Shown in pieces: positions 17,471 through 26,665 of a stretch of DNA of 64,000 bases; the first letter of the stretch is position 1, and each line of letters begins with the position of its first letter. Source of the stretch: GCA-002733465 sp039969155 (lineage in GTDB: Bacteria > Pseudomonadota > Gammaproteobacteria > Enterobacterales > Kangiellaceae); the NCBI GenBank assembly GCA_039969155.1, contig JBDVOJ010000009.1, forward strand, positions 1 through 64,000, read 5' to 3'. The notes beneath the pieces are model-generated. The model was not told the origin of the DNA, searched no databases, and saw nothing but the letters and a program-made list of their open reading frames with translations. The translations under genes were made by a program, and so were the position numbers.

Positions 17471-18919
17471 ATGCAAACTCAAGTTATTATAAGAATTTTG
17501 GGCATCTTGCTAATGATATTTAGCTTGGCCATGGTGCCGCCTATTATTGTGTCATTTCAATTTGGTGACGGTGGCGGGCTAGCCTTTTTCACTGCCTTTG
17601 TTATCAGCCTTGTTCTCGGATTGATCTTGTTCTTGCCGCGCAAGAACGTTCGTGGAGAATTAAGAACTCGAGACGGATTCTTGGTGGTTATTCTGTTTTG
17701 GGGGGTGCTCAGCTTTATGGGAGCGGTGCCGCTCTATTTAGGCGATATCCCAAATTTTGGTGTTTCTGATGCGGTATTTGAATCCTTTTCCGGACTGACG
17801 ACTACCGGTGCAACGGTAATTTCTGGGCTCGATAGCCTATCTCATTCCATCTTGTTTTATCGTCAGCAACTGCAATGGATGGGCGGTATGGGGATCATCG
17901 TATTAGCCGTGGCGGTTCTGCCAATGCTAGGTATCGGTGGAATGCAGCTCTATCGTGCTGAGACCCCAGGTCCAGTAAAAGACGCCAAACTTACCCCAAG
18001 AATTGCTGGTACCGCTAAAGCGCTTTGGTATATCTACTTTGGGTTAACCGTGGCCTGTGCCCTCAGCTATTGGTTTGCCGGAATGACGTTATTTGATGCC
18101 ATTAGTCATAGTTTTTCAACTATCGCTATCGGTGGATTTTCTACCCACGATAAAAGCATTGGTTGGTTCAATAGCACGGAAATTGAGTTGATCTGTAGCG
18201 TGTTTATGTTAATTGCCGGGGTTAACTTTTCGCTGCATTTTATTGCTGTCAGACGGCTTAGTCTAAGCTCCTATTTTAATGACACGGAGTTTAAAGTTTA
18301 CCTTTCAATCCTCATTGCGGTGATTTTAATCGCTGTCGGTATATTGGTTTATCACGAGTATTACGATTTTTCCGAGGCGGTGGTCAAAGCCATTTTTCAC
18401 ACAGTCTCTATTGGAACGACCACGGGCTTTGCTACTGATGATTTTACCCTCTGGCCGATCTTCCTTCCGGTACTTCTGCTTTTTGTGAGTTTTATTGGTG
18501 GTTGTGCTGGATCGACCGGTGGCGGGATGAAAGTTATTCGGATCTTGTTGCTATTTAAGCAAGGTACGCGAGAAATCAAACGTTTAATTCATCCAAATGC
18601 TATATTTAAAATAAGAATTAGCGGAACCGCAGTTCCGGAAAAAATTGTAGAGTCGGTTTGGGGATTTTTCGCCACCTATATCGTTCTGTTCTTTATCTTC
18701 ATGCTAATTTTAATGGCGGATGGTCATGATCAAATTACGGCTTATTCTGCAGTGGCAGCTTGTATGAATAACCTCGGTCCTGGTTTGGGAGAGGTGGCTG
18801 CAAACTATTCTGGACTAAGTGATCTCTCTAAATGGGTACTTAGTTTGGCGATGTTATTCGGACGTTTGGAAATATTTACTCTATTAGTATTATTTTCACC
18901 AGACTTTTGGCGGAGTTAA
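17471..18919 (+). CDS. trkH: Trk potassium uptake channel subunit TrkH
   Basis: This is a 482-residue inner-membrane K+ channel of the SKT superfamily. The four pore repeats with filter-like segments are visible: ESFSGLTTTGATVI, HSFSTIAIGGFSTHD, HTVSIGTTTGFATDD, and ACMNNLGPGLGEV. Conserved GGMGIIVLAVAVLPMLGIGGMQLY follows the first repeat. It works with TrkA encoded just upstream. Length and sequence are as expected for TrkH/TrkG. Confidence 0.97.
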   Translation: MQTQVIIRILGILLMIFSLAMVPPIIVSFQFGDGGGLAFFTAFVISLVLGLILFLPRKNVRGELRTRDGFLVVILFWGVLSFMGAVPLYLGDIPNFGVSDAVFESFSGLTTTGATVISGLDSLSHSILFYRQQLQWMGGMGIIVLAVAVLPMLGIGGMQLYRAETPGPVKDAKLTPRIAGTAKALWYIYFGLTVACALSYWFAGMTLFDAISHSFSTIAIGGFSTHDKSIGWFNSTEIELICSVFMLIAGVNFSLHFIAVRRLSLSSYFNDTEFKVYLSILIAVILIAVGILVYHEYYDFSEAVVKAIFHTVSIGTTTGFATDDFTLWPIFLPVLLLFVSFIGGCAGSTGGGMKVIRILLLFKQGTREIKRLIHPNAIFKIRISGTAVPEKIVESVWGFFATYIVLFFIFMLILMADGHDQITAYSAVAACMNNLGPGLGEVAANYSGLSDLSKWVLSLAMLFGRLEIFTLLVLFSPDFWRS

Positions 18920-18922
18920 AAC

Positions 18923-18948
18923 TAACAAGCAAGATAGAAGGCTTGTTA
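18923..18948 (+). terminator. 8-bp inverted repeat after trkH
   Basis: TAACAAGC at 18923-18930 pairs with GCTTGTTA at 18941-18948 across a 10-nt loop, directly after the trkH stop. There is no U-tract and the next gene starts 18 nt later with AGGAG in between, so it may terminate weakly or only protect the upstream mRNA. Confidence 0.4.
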
Positions 18949-18966
18949 TTGAATAGGAGTTAAAAA

Positions 18967-20244
18967 ATGAAGAGTTTATTCGCAATAATCTTAATGCTAG
19001 CAAGTTTTAACATCGCAGCGGAAGAAGATTTAGTACTCAAAGAAATATCAGAGCAATATGTAAAACTGGTATTGGCAATGGGAATCCATGATCCCGCATA
19101 CGTTGATGCTTATTATGGTCCAAAAGAATGGGCTGAAGAGGCAAAAGAGAAAAAAATTCCACTTAAAAATATTATTCTAGCGTCACGCTTTTTAATTGAT
19201 AATCTAGAAGGCGCTTACGCTGAAGACGAGCTGATAAACTTGCGACTAAAGTATTTGGATGTTCAGCTTTCAGCGCTGCATTCAAAAGCAATTATGCTTA
19301 AGAATGAGATCCGACTCGACTTTGATCAAGAAAGTAAGGTCTTATATAACACTCAAGCACCCACTCATGAATTGACTGATTTTGATAATACTCTGACTAA
19401 ATTAGACAAAATGTTGCCAGGCTCACAGCCTTTAAGTGAGAAGGCTAATGCGTTTAAAGCTCAGTTTGTGATCCCAAAAGACAAGCTAAAATCGGTGTTT
19501 GATATAGCGATAGCGGAATGTAGAAAAAGAACGCAGGCTTTTGTTGATTTATTACCTGAAGAAAATTTCAAATTAGAATTTGTGTCGGACAAACCTTGGA
19601 GTGGATACAATTGGTACAAAGGAAACTCGTTTTCTTTGATACAAGTAAATACCGAGTTACCAATTTATATCTCTAGAGCCGTTGATCTCGGCTGTCACGA
19701 AGGTTATCCAGGCCATCACACCTATAATGCGCTTTTAGAAGCTAATCTAGTCAAAAAAAGGGGTTGGATAGAATTTAGTGTATATCCTCTTTTTTCAGCT
19801 CAATCGGTTATTGCTGAAGGCAGTGCCAACTATGGAATAGAGATGGCTTTTCCGGGTAACGAAAAAATTGAATTTGAAAAACAGGCGCTGTTCCCGGTAG
19901 CCGGTATCGATCCTGAATTGGCCGAGCAATTTGCCGCTTTTACTCAATTGACCGCGGAGCTCAGCTATGCAGGAAACGAAATAGCTAGACGCTATTTGAA
20001 CAAGAAAATTGAACGTCAGGAAGCGGTGGAGTTGTTGCAGAAATATACACTGGTTAGCCCAGAGAAAGCCAGTCAACGAGTTGATTTTTATGATACTTAT
20101 GGAGCCTATGTCATTAATTACAACTGGGGTAAAGAATTAGTGAAGCAATGGGTTGAATCAGGTAAAGATCAATCGACTGAAGGCCGCTGGAAACGTTTTT
20201 CTCAACTTCTATCATCTCCACGATTACCCTCAACATTAAAATAG
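18967..20244 (+). CDS. DUF885 family putative metallopeptidase, exported
   Basis: This is a 425-residue protein with a short signal peptide (MKSLFAIILMLASFNIAAEE). DUF885 proteins carry an HExxPGHH-type motif, here LGCHEGYPGHHTYNALLE near residues 243-260, followed by a downstream acidic site in SVIAEGSANYGIEMAF. That pattern resembles a gluzincin-type zinc site, so peptidase activity is likely, but the substrate is unknown. AGGAG lies 8 nt before the ATG. It ends 14 nt before the DUF1289 gene, so co-transcription is likely. Confidence 0.82.
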   Translation: MKSLFAIILMLASFNIAAEEDLVLKEISEQYVKLVLAMGIHDPAYVDAYYGPKEWAEEAKEKKIPLKNIILASRFLIDNLEGAYAEDELINLRLKYLDVQLSALHSKAIMLKNEIRLDFDQESKVLYNTQAPTHELTDFDNTLTKLDKMLPGSQPLSEKANAFKAQFVIPKDKLKSVFDIAIAECRKRTQAFVDLLPEENFKLEFVSDKPWSGYNWYKGNSFSLIQVNTELPIYISRAVDLGCHEGYPGHHTYNALLEANLVKKRGWIEFSVYPLFSAQSVIAEGSANYGIEMAFPGNEKIEFEKQALFPVAGIDPELAEQFAAFTQLTAELSYAGNEIARRYLNKKIERQEAVELLQKYTLVSPEKASQRVDFYDTYGAYVINYNWGKELVKQWVESGKDQSTEGRWKRFSQLLSSPRLPSTLK

Positions 20245-20258
20245 AATTGTGAGTAAAA

Positions 20259-20468
20259 ATGTCGAATAGTGTTAGCCAGTCAGATCAAAGCACGGTGCGT
20301 TCACCGTGCATTAGCAATTGTTGTTTAGATCACAATGATGTTTGTATGGGTTGCTTTAGACATATTGACGAGATCACTGGCTGGCACAGCGCTGACACCG
20401 ATCGGAAGAAACAAATCTTAGAAAACACCAGCCGTAGAAGAAGTTCACACAAAACCAGTACTCAGTAG
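20259..20468 (+). CDS. DUF1289 small cysteine protein
   Basis: This is a 69-residue protein with the DUF1289 pattern: RSPCISNCCLDHNDVCMGCFRHIDEITGW. Four cysteines (CxxxC...CxGC) probably bind a metal. The rest is polar and basic. Family members are small cytoplasmic proteins without a settled function. It follows the DUF885 gene at 14 nt. Confidence 0.85.
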   Translation: MSNSVSQSDQSTVRSPCISNCCLDHNDVCMGCFRHIDEITGWHSADTDRKKQILENTSRRRSSHKTSTQ

Positions 20469-20491
20469 ACTGCTCAAATACGATAGACTAT

Positions 20492-20731
20492 TTAAGAATT
20501 AGAATATAAGTGCCTTGGTGCACTTCTTGTCATTGTCATCGAAGCATTACTGTCGACCTTTCTTAGAAATTCCCGTAAATTCATTTCTGCTTCTCTAAAG
20601 GTTTTATAAGGGCCGATTGTTTTATGTTCTCTAATCCGGATGTATACGCCTTCAGATGCCACCACGATTCGATTGGAACGCTTAAAAAAAGTCCCTGGGA
20701 AATAACCATCCTTACGGTTAACTGAATCCAT
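20492..20731 (-). CDS. Small basic protein, DUF6316-like
   Basis: The predicted protein has 79 residues, with a GVYIRIREHKTIGPYKTFREAEMNLREFL core. The aromatic REH...GPY...AE pattern is like short DUF6316 proteins of Gammaproteobacteria. AGGA lies about 10 nt before the ATG. There is no signal peptide or membrane segment. The call rests on pattern resemblance; the function is unknown. It converges on DUF1289. Confidence 0.55.
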   Translation of the reverse strand: MDSVNRKDGYFPGTFFKRSNRIVVASEGVYIRIREHKTIGPYKTFREAEMNLREFLRKVDSNASMTMTRSAPRHLYSNS

Positions 20732-21075
20732 TTTATGTTAATCCTAAATTCGTCTGACTTGATGTGGAGGCGGATTTTACGGATCGAATTTGACTTCGTC
20801 AGTAGGCAGAGTGAGCCGATCTTTGTGAGAGATCGACTATTTGTTGTTAAGAGATCAGCCAAAAAAGTAAGTCGTTTATGTAGATTTATTGGAATTTGAG
20901 TCATATCCCACTAAATTTATTAATAAAGATCGGGTTATTATTCTATCTACTCAGTAATTGATCATATTTCGCTATCTAATTGTTTTTATTCGTAAATATT
21001 ATTAGTTTTATAAAAAATACATGATTTAACTGGAGTAATTTAGTGTTTCAGGTCGGAGAAAGATCAAATTTATAG

Positions 21076-21107
21076 TTGACCTTAAATCACAAATCCCTTA
21101 GTTTAAT
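21076..21107 (+). promoter_or_regulatory. Candidate promoter of the TonB-receptor locus
   Basis: TTGACC at 21076-21081 is a good -35. After 17-20 nt come TAGTTT (21099-21104) or TTTAAT (21102-21107) as weak -10 candidates. The -10 abuts the first LacI-type operator, so a bound repressor would block RNA polymerase. The whole 20732-21233 gap is AT-rich and otherwise shows only the two operators and no further gene. Confidence 0.4.
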
Positions 21108-21120
21108 GTAAGCGCTTACA
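21107..21120. promoter_or_regulatory. LacI-family operator O1
   Basis: TGTAAGCGCTTACA is a perfect 14-bp palindrome with the central CG of LacI/GalR operators. It lies 114 bp before the receptor start and just after the promoter -10. No LacI-family gene is in the window, so the regulator is encoded elsewhere. Confidence 0.8.
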
Positions 21121-21158
21121 AAAGGCGCGATTTGCCTGTCCTTTTTTTTGGCTTCTCG

Positions 21159-21172
21159 TGAAAGCGCTTACA
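21159..21172. promoter_or_regulatory. LacI-family operator O2
   Basis: TGAAAGCGCTTACA differs from O1 at one position. Its centre is 52 bp from that of O1, close to five helical turns, which would suit cooperative or looped binding of a dimeric or tetrameric repressor. It lies 62 bp upstream of the receptor start. Confidence 0.75.
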
Positions 21173-21233
21173 TTTTCCTAATTAAAATAGTATAGTTATA
21201 AAACGGGGTAGAAAATCGTGGGAGCGGAACCAT

Positions 21234-24209
21234 ATGAAAAATAAAAGATTTAATAAAACACCTATAGCGGCTAGCTTGTCGCTGATATTAGGTTCGCTTG
21301 CAGCCAGTCCTGTATACGCAGAAGAGGATGAGGCTAGCAACGCTGAGGAAGAGCAAGTCGTTGTCATCACGGGTATACGTGGAAGCTTAATTAGCTCTAT
21401 GAATAAAAAACGGGATGCGGTTGGGGTAGTTGACGCGATTACAGCGGAAGACATCGGTAAATTTCCGGATACTAACCTAGCTGAATCACTTCAACGAATT
21501 ACAGGTGTTTCGATTGACCGGCAAAATGGTGAAGGTAGTCAGGTAACAGTTCGTGGCTTTGGGCCACAATTTAATATGATTACTCTAAATGGTAGAACCA
21601 TGCCGGGTTCTTCTTTACCACCAGCAGGTGATCCATCGGACACACGAGCATATAACTTTGAAAACCTTTCATCAGATGCGGTTCAATCTTTAGAAGTAAC
21701 GAAAACTGGCAAGGCAAATTATGCTTCTGGAGGTATGGGCGCAACCATTAATATTATCACAACTCGACCACTAGATAACCCAGGTTTTAAGGCAAGTGTT
21801 GGTGGTAGTTTAGTGCACGATACAACAGTAATTGAAGGCGATGATTTTACCCCTGAACTTTCAGGGATTTTAAGTTGGACTAATGACAGTGAAAAATTTG
21901 GTATTTCATTAAGTGCCAGTAAATCAGAACGAGATAGTGGCGTTGCAGCTGCGCTGATTAATCAGTGGCGATCAGCGCAATGGGATGGTGGAATTGACGG
22001 TGTAACGGTTACTAACCCTCCCGCTACAGGCGATACTTTCGCACTACCTTCTAACTTGATTTATTACATGGGCGATCGAGAAAGAGATCGAACTAACGCT
22101 CAATTGACCCTTCAATTCAAACCAGTTGAACAAGTTGTGGCGACTCTTGATTACACTTTTTCAAATTTGAAAGAAAATGAGGAGCGAAGTGAACTTTCCA
22201 TTTGGTTTGACAGTTATCAAAATGCGTTTACCTTTGATAATGGTGTCAGTCGTACCCCGGTGATCTACAATGAAGATCGACGAGAATTAGCACCAAGAGA
22301 TATTGCGTTTGCAGCAATCAATAGAAACTCGCAAACAGATAATAAGTCTCTAGGATTTAATTTAGAGTGGAACGTTTCAAATAATTTAAATTTGGCTTTG
22401 GATTTTCATGATTCATCAGCAGAAACGACACCTCGTTATGGATTCGGTAACTTCCTTAAGAACGGACTGAGCGCTAACGTTGTAGCTGGTCAAACAGCAC
22501 TATTTAATAATGGGCTGCCTATTATTCAAATCGAATTCGATGATTGCGACCCTGCTCGAGGATTAAACTGTAACAATACACTCGATGAAAGTGATGTCGG
22601 AACAGCGATTCAGCAACGTTTTTACTCTGAAAACTTAAGTGAAATTACTCAATTTAAACTTGATGGAAGTTACGATTTCGATGATTTTAGTATTGATTTT
22701 GGTGTTGAGACACGAGAAATGTCAAACCACACGATTCAATCTAATATCAACGATACCATGGGGGGTTGGGGCGTATCCAATCCAGGAGAAATTCCAGCGG
22801 GATTCTTAACTCCTGTGGACTTTGCAAGTGTATTCGACGATTACAGCACCGCTGGTGCCTATACTACAGGGTATCGAGCTAATGCCGCAGAAATAGGAGC
22901 GTGGGCTGCTAATCTTTATGGGTTTAGTTTTGACCGTAACCCTAACGAGTCGACTAACCGAAGAATAGACGAAGACGTGACTTCTTTCTATGCTCAATTG
23001 GAATACTCTGGGTCATTTGGAAATAGACCATACGGTTTAGTGGTAGGATTTCGGTATGAAGAAACAACTTCTTCAGCGACCGCCGACTTGGCATTTCCAG
23101 CGCATGTCTTATGGGAAAGTAATGATGACTTTCGTGTTATTCCTGGTACCGGTGCAAAACAGTTAGTGACGGCAGAAAATGATTATGATCATGTTCTTCC
23201 GAACTTAGATTTTAATATCGAATTACAAGACGATTTAATTGCGCGTTTTTCTTATAGTCAAACAATTGCTCGTCCTGGATATTCAAGTCTAAGTCCTGCA
23301 GCAACTGTAACCGATGGGCCAGCTCAACCAACGGTAATTGCACCAAATGGTTTTGGTACGGCTACCAGTGGAAACCCAAATTTGGTACCACTAGAGTCTA
23401 CTAATTATGACTTGTCTTTAGAGTGGTATTTTGATGATGCTAGTTATTTATCGGTCGGTTACTTCAAAAAAGACGTCGAAAACTTTATCGGAACGGGACC
23501 TATCTTCCAGAATTTTTACGGCTTGAGAGATGCTAGTGCAGGTCCTAGAGCTCAGCAAGCGGTAGCAGATCTTAATGCATTGGGAATAACAGTAAACGAT
23601 ACAACTCTATTCTCTATGATGGCAGCCAATCAGCTAGGAGTAGCTTATGACTCGATGACGTCTGACGAGTTTGAACTTGCGGTTGACATAGTTCCAAATT
23701 CTGACGATCCATTGATGCAGTTCTTGTCTCAAGCACCAGTTAACAATAAGGAAGCAACCATTGACGGTTGGGAACTGGCACTTCAGCACTTCTTCGGAGA
23801 ATCCGGTTTTGGATTGCAAGCTAACTACACCATCGTGGACGGTGACATTGGATTCGATAACGCTGCTGACCCATCTCAAACGCAATTTGCTTTGATAGGT
23901 TTGAGTGATACGGCAAACGTTGTTGCAATGTACGAAAAAGATCAATGGCATGCTCGTATAAGTTACAATTGGCGAGACGGATTCCTTAATAATGCTTCGA
24001 TCTACAATTCTGAACCGGAATATGTAGAAGAGTATTCGCAGGTTGATTTTAGTATTGGCTATGAGTACAACGATAATCTTTCATTTAGTTTTGAAGGCAT
24101 CAATCTGACTGAAGAGAATCGTCGTACTCACGGACGGACCCAAGCACAACTATGGAGGCTAGAGCAATTTGGTGCGAGATATTCGATAGGCGCACGTTAT
24201 ACGTTCTAA
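21234..24209 (+). CDS. TonB-dependent receptor of the sugar locus
   Basis: This is a 991-residue outer-membrane receptor. It has a signal peptide ending SPVYAEE, then an acidic stretch and a TonB-box-like EEQVVVITG. The plug domain begins with GSLISSMNKKRDAVGVVDAITAED, FPDTNLAESLQRITGVSIDR and the VTVRGFGP motif, and is followed by a 22-strand barrel ending in the aromatic terminus GARYSIGARYTF. This subtype, with the conserved RGS...SMNKKR plug start, is widespread in carbohydrate-utilisation loci of Alteromonadales and Xanthomonadales. LacI operators upstream and sugar genes downstream suggest an oligosaccharide ligand, perhaps an oxidised cello-oligosaccharide. A strong terminator follows. 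Confidence 0.92.
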   Translation: MKNKRFNKTPIAASLSLILGSLAASPVYAEEDEASNAEEEQVVVITGIRGSLISSMNKKRDAVGVVDAITAEDIGKFPDTNLAESLQRITGVSIDRQNGEGSQVTVRGFGPQFNMITLNGRTMPGSSLPPAGDPSDTRAYNFENLSSDAVQSLEVTKTGKANYASGGMGATINIITTRPLDNPGFKASVGGSLVHDTTVIEGDDFTPELSGILSWTNDSEKFGISLSASKSERDSGVAAALINQWRSAQWDGGIDGVTVTNPPATGDTFALPSNLIYYMGDRERDRTNAQLTLQFKPVEQVVATLDYTFSNLKENEERSELSIWFDSYQNAFTFDNGVSRTPVIYNEDRRELAPRDIAFAAINRNSQTDNKSLGFNLEWNVSNNLNLALDFHDSSAETTPRYGFGNFLKNGLSANVVAGQTALFNNGLPIIQIEFDDCDPARGLNCNNTLDESDVGTAIQQRFYSENLSEITQFKLDGSYDFDDFSIDFGVETREMSNHTIQSNINDTMGGWGVSNPGEIPAGFLTPVDFASVFDDYSTAGAYTTGYRANAAEIGAWAANLYGFSFDRNPNESTNRRIDEDVTSFYAQLEYSGSFGNRPYGLVVGFRYEETTSSATADLAFPAHVLWESNDDFRVIPGTGAKQLVTAENDYDHVLPNLDFNIELQDDLIARFSYSQTIARPGYSSLSPAATVTDGPAQPTVIAPNGFGTATSGNPNLVPLESTNYDLSLEWYFDDASYLSVGYFKKDVENFIGTGPIFQNFYGLRDASAGPRAQQAVADLNALGITVNDTTLFSMMAANQLGVAYDSMTSDEFELAVDIVPNSDDPLMQFLSQAPVNNKEATIDGWELALQHFFGESGFGLQANYTIVDGDIGFDNAADPSQTQFALIGLSDTANVVAMYEKDQWHARISYNWRDGFLNNASIYNSEPEYVEEYSQVDFSIGYEYNDNLSFSFEGINLTEENRRTHGRTQAQLWRLEQFGARYSIGARYTF

Positions 24210-24243
24210 TAATATGACCATTTAAGTCGTAAGTAGTTGTATC

Positions 24244-24282
24244 GGCCGTCTGGCGAAATAAGATCGTTAGGCGGCCTTTTTT
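24244..24282 (+). terminator. Rho-independent terminator after the TonB receptor
   Basis: GGCCGTCT (24244-24251) pairs with AGGCGGCC (24269-24276) in an 8-bp stem with one G-U pair, followed by six T. It lies 35 nt after the receptor stop. It would make downstream genes less expressed than the receptor, a common arrangement for TonB receptors. Confidence 0.85.
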
Positions 24283-24363
24283 GTGGTTTACTCGAAAGCT
24301 TTTCTGTGGAAATATGGGAAGCAGACCCTATTTATTCATTCTAAATTATAAAGAGAATAGAGA

Positions 24364-25092
24364 ATGCCAAATTACGTTGTTCTAAATACAGAATCCCATA
24401 GAAACCTATCAGTAATCACTGAATATAGTAATGAGTATGGAGATAACACTTCAAATATAATGACATTTCCAACTGAGTTTGGTGATGTGCAAAGTGAGTA
24501 TCCAATATTATTCAGAAAAAATCCTGAGTCAGGAGAATTCAGCTCATTTGCCATGCTAGGGTTTGGTGCGAATGAAAACCTATTCTTGAATGATAGAAAA
24601 TGGTCAGCTCGCTATGTACCTGCCGCAATTGCAAAAGGGCCTTTTCTGATAGGATTTCAAAATCAAGAAGCTATCGGAAAAAGTAAGAATGAACCTGTGA
24701 TTAATATTGATATGGAAGACCCACGAGTCTCTTATGATAACAAAGGGGAAAGACTGTTTGATGAAGAAGAGAAGCAAACCCCTTACGTAGAAAAAATGAT
24801 CACGATTTTGTCTGGCATTCATCAAGGAATTGAATTCAGTAAATTGATGTTTGAAGCTTTTATAGAGCACGACCTAATTGAGCCAGTTACTATCGATGTT
24901 CAATTTAATAATGGTGAAAAAGTACAGTTGCAAGGTTGTTATACCGTTCATGAAGAAAAACTCAAATCGCTAAGTGGACAAGCTTTAGAAAAACTAAATC
25001 AGTCAGGATTCTTACAAGCCGCTTTTTTGGTAATTGCTTCACTTAATAATATTAAAAAATTGGTTGATATGAAGAATCAAAAGTTGGTTTAA
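24364..25092 (+). CDS. SapC family protein
   Basis: This is a 242-residue soluble protein of the SapC family (PF07277-type, named after an S-layer gene of Campylobacter, unrelated to the peptide ABC transporter SapC). The family core is visible: VVLNTESHRNLSV, the VQSEYPILFRKNPESGEF block, the AMLGFGANENLFL block and the ARYVPAAIAKGPFLIGF region. No signal peptide. The molecular role is unknown. In carbohydrate loci it is repeatedly found beside TonB receptors and tryptophan-halogenase-like genes, as here, where the halogenase gene follows at 39 bp. Confidence 0.85.
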   Translation: MPNYVVLNTESHRNLSVITEYSNEYGDNTSNIMTFPTEFGDVQSEYPILFRKNPESGEFSSFAMLGFGANENLFLNDRKWSARYVPAAIAKGPFLIGFQNQEAIGKSKNEPVINIDMEDPRVSYDNKGERLFDEEEKQTPYVEKMITILSGIHQGIEFSKLMFEAFIEHDLIEPVTIDVQFNNGEKVQLQGCYTVHEEKLKSLSGQALEKLNQSGFLQAAFLVIASLNNIKKLVDMKNQKLV

Positions 25093-25131
25093 ACCAGATG
25101 CAACAATACTTGTAGAGAGGAAGAGTTTAAC

Positions 25132-26616
25132 TTGAATAAAAAACCAATTCAAAAGGTAGTTATAGCTGGTGGTGGCAGCGCTGGTTGGATGGTCGCTGCT
25201 GCCTTGTCCAAATTATTAAATAAAAGCTTAGAAATTAGTCTTATCGAGTCTGAAGAAATAGGGCGAATTGGCGTTGGCGAAGCGACTATCCCGCCATTAA
25301 AAACGTTTAACCAGTTGTTAGGAATCAATGAACAAGACTTTATGAAGTCCTGTCAGAGCACGTTTAAACTAGGTATTGAATTTCAAAATTGGGGCAACAA
25401 AGGCGATAAATATATTCATTCTTTTGGAGAAACCGGAAAAATTTGTTGGGCTGGAGAATTTCAACACTTTTGGTTAGCCGGAGTAGAAAAAGGGCTTGAT
25501 GGAGAGTTCGGAGATTATTGTTTAGAGTTAAAAGCGGCGCGTCAAGGAAAGTTCGGTATGCGCGACCTCAGTAAGATCAATTATGCCTACCATTTAGATG
25601 CTGGTCGTTACGCTGAATATCTCAAAAACTTTTCCATACAACATGGTTTAAAAAGAATTGAAGGGAGAATAGTTGACGTTAACTTAAATTCTGAGTCTGG
25701 ATTTATCGAATCTCTTTTATTGGAAAGTGGCGATATTTTAGAAGGAGATTTATTCATTGATTGTACCGGCTTCGTAGGACGACTAATTGAAGGCGCATTG
25801 CACACTGGATACGAAAGCTATGGACATCTATTACCCTGCGACGCTGCGATCGCAGTGCAATCTGAAAAATTTGGCGAGCCTCGGCCCTACACCCAATCAA
25901 TCGCCCATGACTTTGGTTGGCAATGGAGAATTCCGCTGCAGAATCGAGTCGGCAATGGACTAGTTTTTTGTCATCGATACACCTCTGACGATGAGGCCAT
26001 ATCCTTAATACTTGATAACTTAGAAAGTCCCGCGATTACTGAGCCAAAAGTATTGAAGTATCATACTGGACGACGCATCAAAGGGTGGAATAAAAACTGT
26101 GTCGCTATCGGATTATCAAGCGGATTCTTGGAGCCTGTTGAATCGACCGCAATTCATTTGATTATGGCCTCAGTACTGAGGTTGATGAGGTTATTTCCTC
26201 ATCATGAAATCAAGCAGTCAAATATAGATGAATACAATAATCAAACTAAGGAAGAGATGGAACGTATTCGAGATTTTATTATTCTACATTATAAGGCGAC
26301 TGACCGAGAGGACTCACCGTTCTGGCGATTCTGCAAGAACATGGAAGTACCGGATACACTTTCACACCGAATAGAATTATTTAAAGATACGGGACGGGTT
26401 TGTATTACACAGACTGAGTTATTTAAGATTGATTCCTGGACCCAAGTCATGATGGGGCAAGGAATTATGCCAGAACAATATCATCAAATTGTTGATCAAA
26501 TGAAAGAAGGAGAGCTCGCTCGTTTCTTAGGGCAGTTAAGCAGCATGGTTGATAATGAGTTAGCGCAGATGCCTACTCACCAACAGTTTATTGATAGTTA
26601 TTGTAAAGCAAATTGA
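25132..26616 (+). CDS. Flavin-dependent tryptophan halogenase-like protein
   Basis: This is a 494-residue FAD enzyme. Its Rossmann motif is GGGSAGW (13-19). The lysine that carries the halogenating species falls exactly at K79 in STFKLGIEFQNW, the same number as in PrnA and RebH. The halogenase signature WxWxIP is WQWRIP at 263-268. The glutamate of FLEPVESTAIH is E337, equivalent to the catalytic Glu of PrnA. So the halogenation residues are complete. FADH2 would come from a separate flavin reductase, which I do not see nearby. The start is TTG 25132 with GAGGAAG upstream. Relatives next to TonB receptors have mostly unknown natural substrates. Confidence 0.88.
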   Translation: MNKKPIQKVVIAGGGSAGWMVAAALSKLLNKSLEISLIESEEIGRIGVGEATIPPLKTFNQLLGINEQDFMKSCQSTFKLGIEFQNWGNKGDKYIHSFGETGKICWAGEFQHFWLAGVEKGLDGEFGDYCLELKAARQGKFGMRDLSKINYAYHLDAGRYAEYLKNFSIQHGLKRIEGRIVDVNLNSESGFIESLLLESGDILEGDLFIDCTGFVGRLIEGALHTGYESYGHLLPCDAAIAVQSEKFGEPRPYTQSIAHDFGWQWRIPLQNRVGNGLVFCHRYTSDDEAISLILDNLESPAITEPKVLKYHTGRRIKGWNKNCVAIGLSSGFLEPVESTAIHLIMASVLRLMRLFPHHEIKQSNIDEYNNQTKEEMERIRDFIILHYKATDREDSPFWRFCKNMEVPDTLSHRIELFKDTGRVCITQTELFKIDSWTQVMMGQGIMPEQYHQIVDQMKEGELARFLGQLSSMVDNELAQMPTHQQFIDSYCKAN

Positions 26617-26665
26617 TTTGTTTGATATTAGTACAGTTGCGGATGTGATCGGACAAGGCTAATTT

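Noticed and set aside
20581..20904. A minus-strand frame of 107 codons overlapping the small DUF6316-like gene.
   Set aside because: It overlaps a better-supported gene in another frame, has no recognisable domain, and runs into the AT-rich upstream region.
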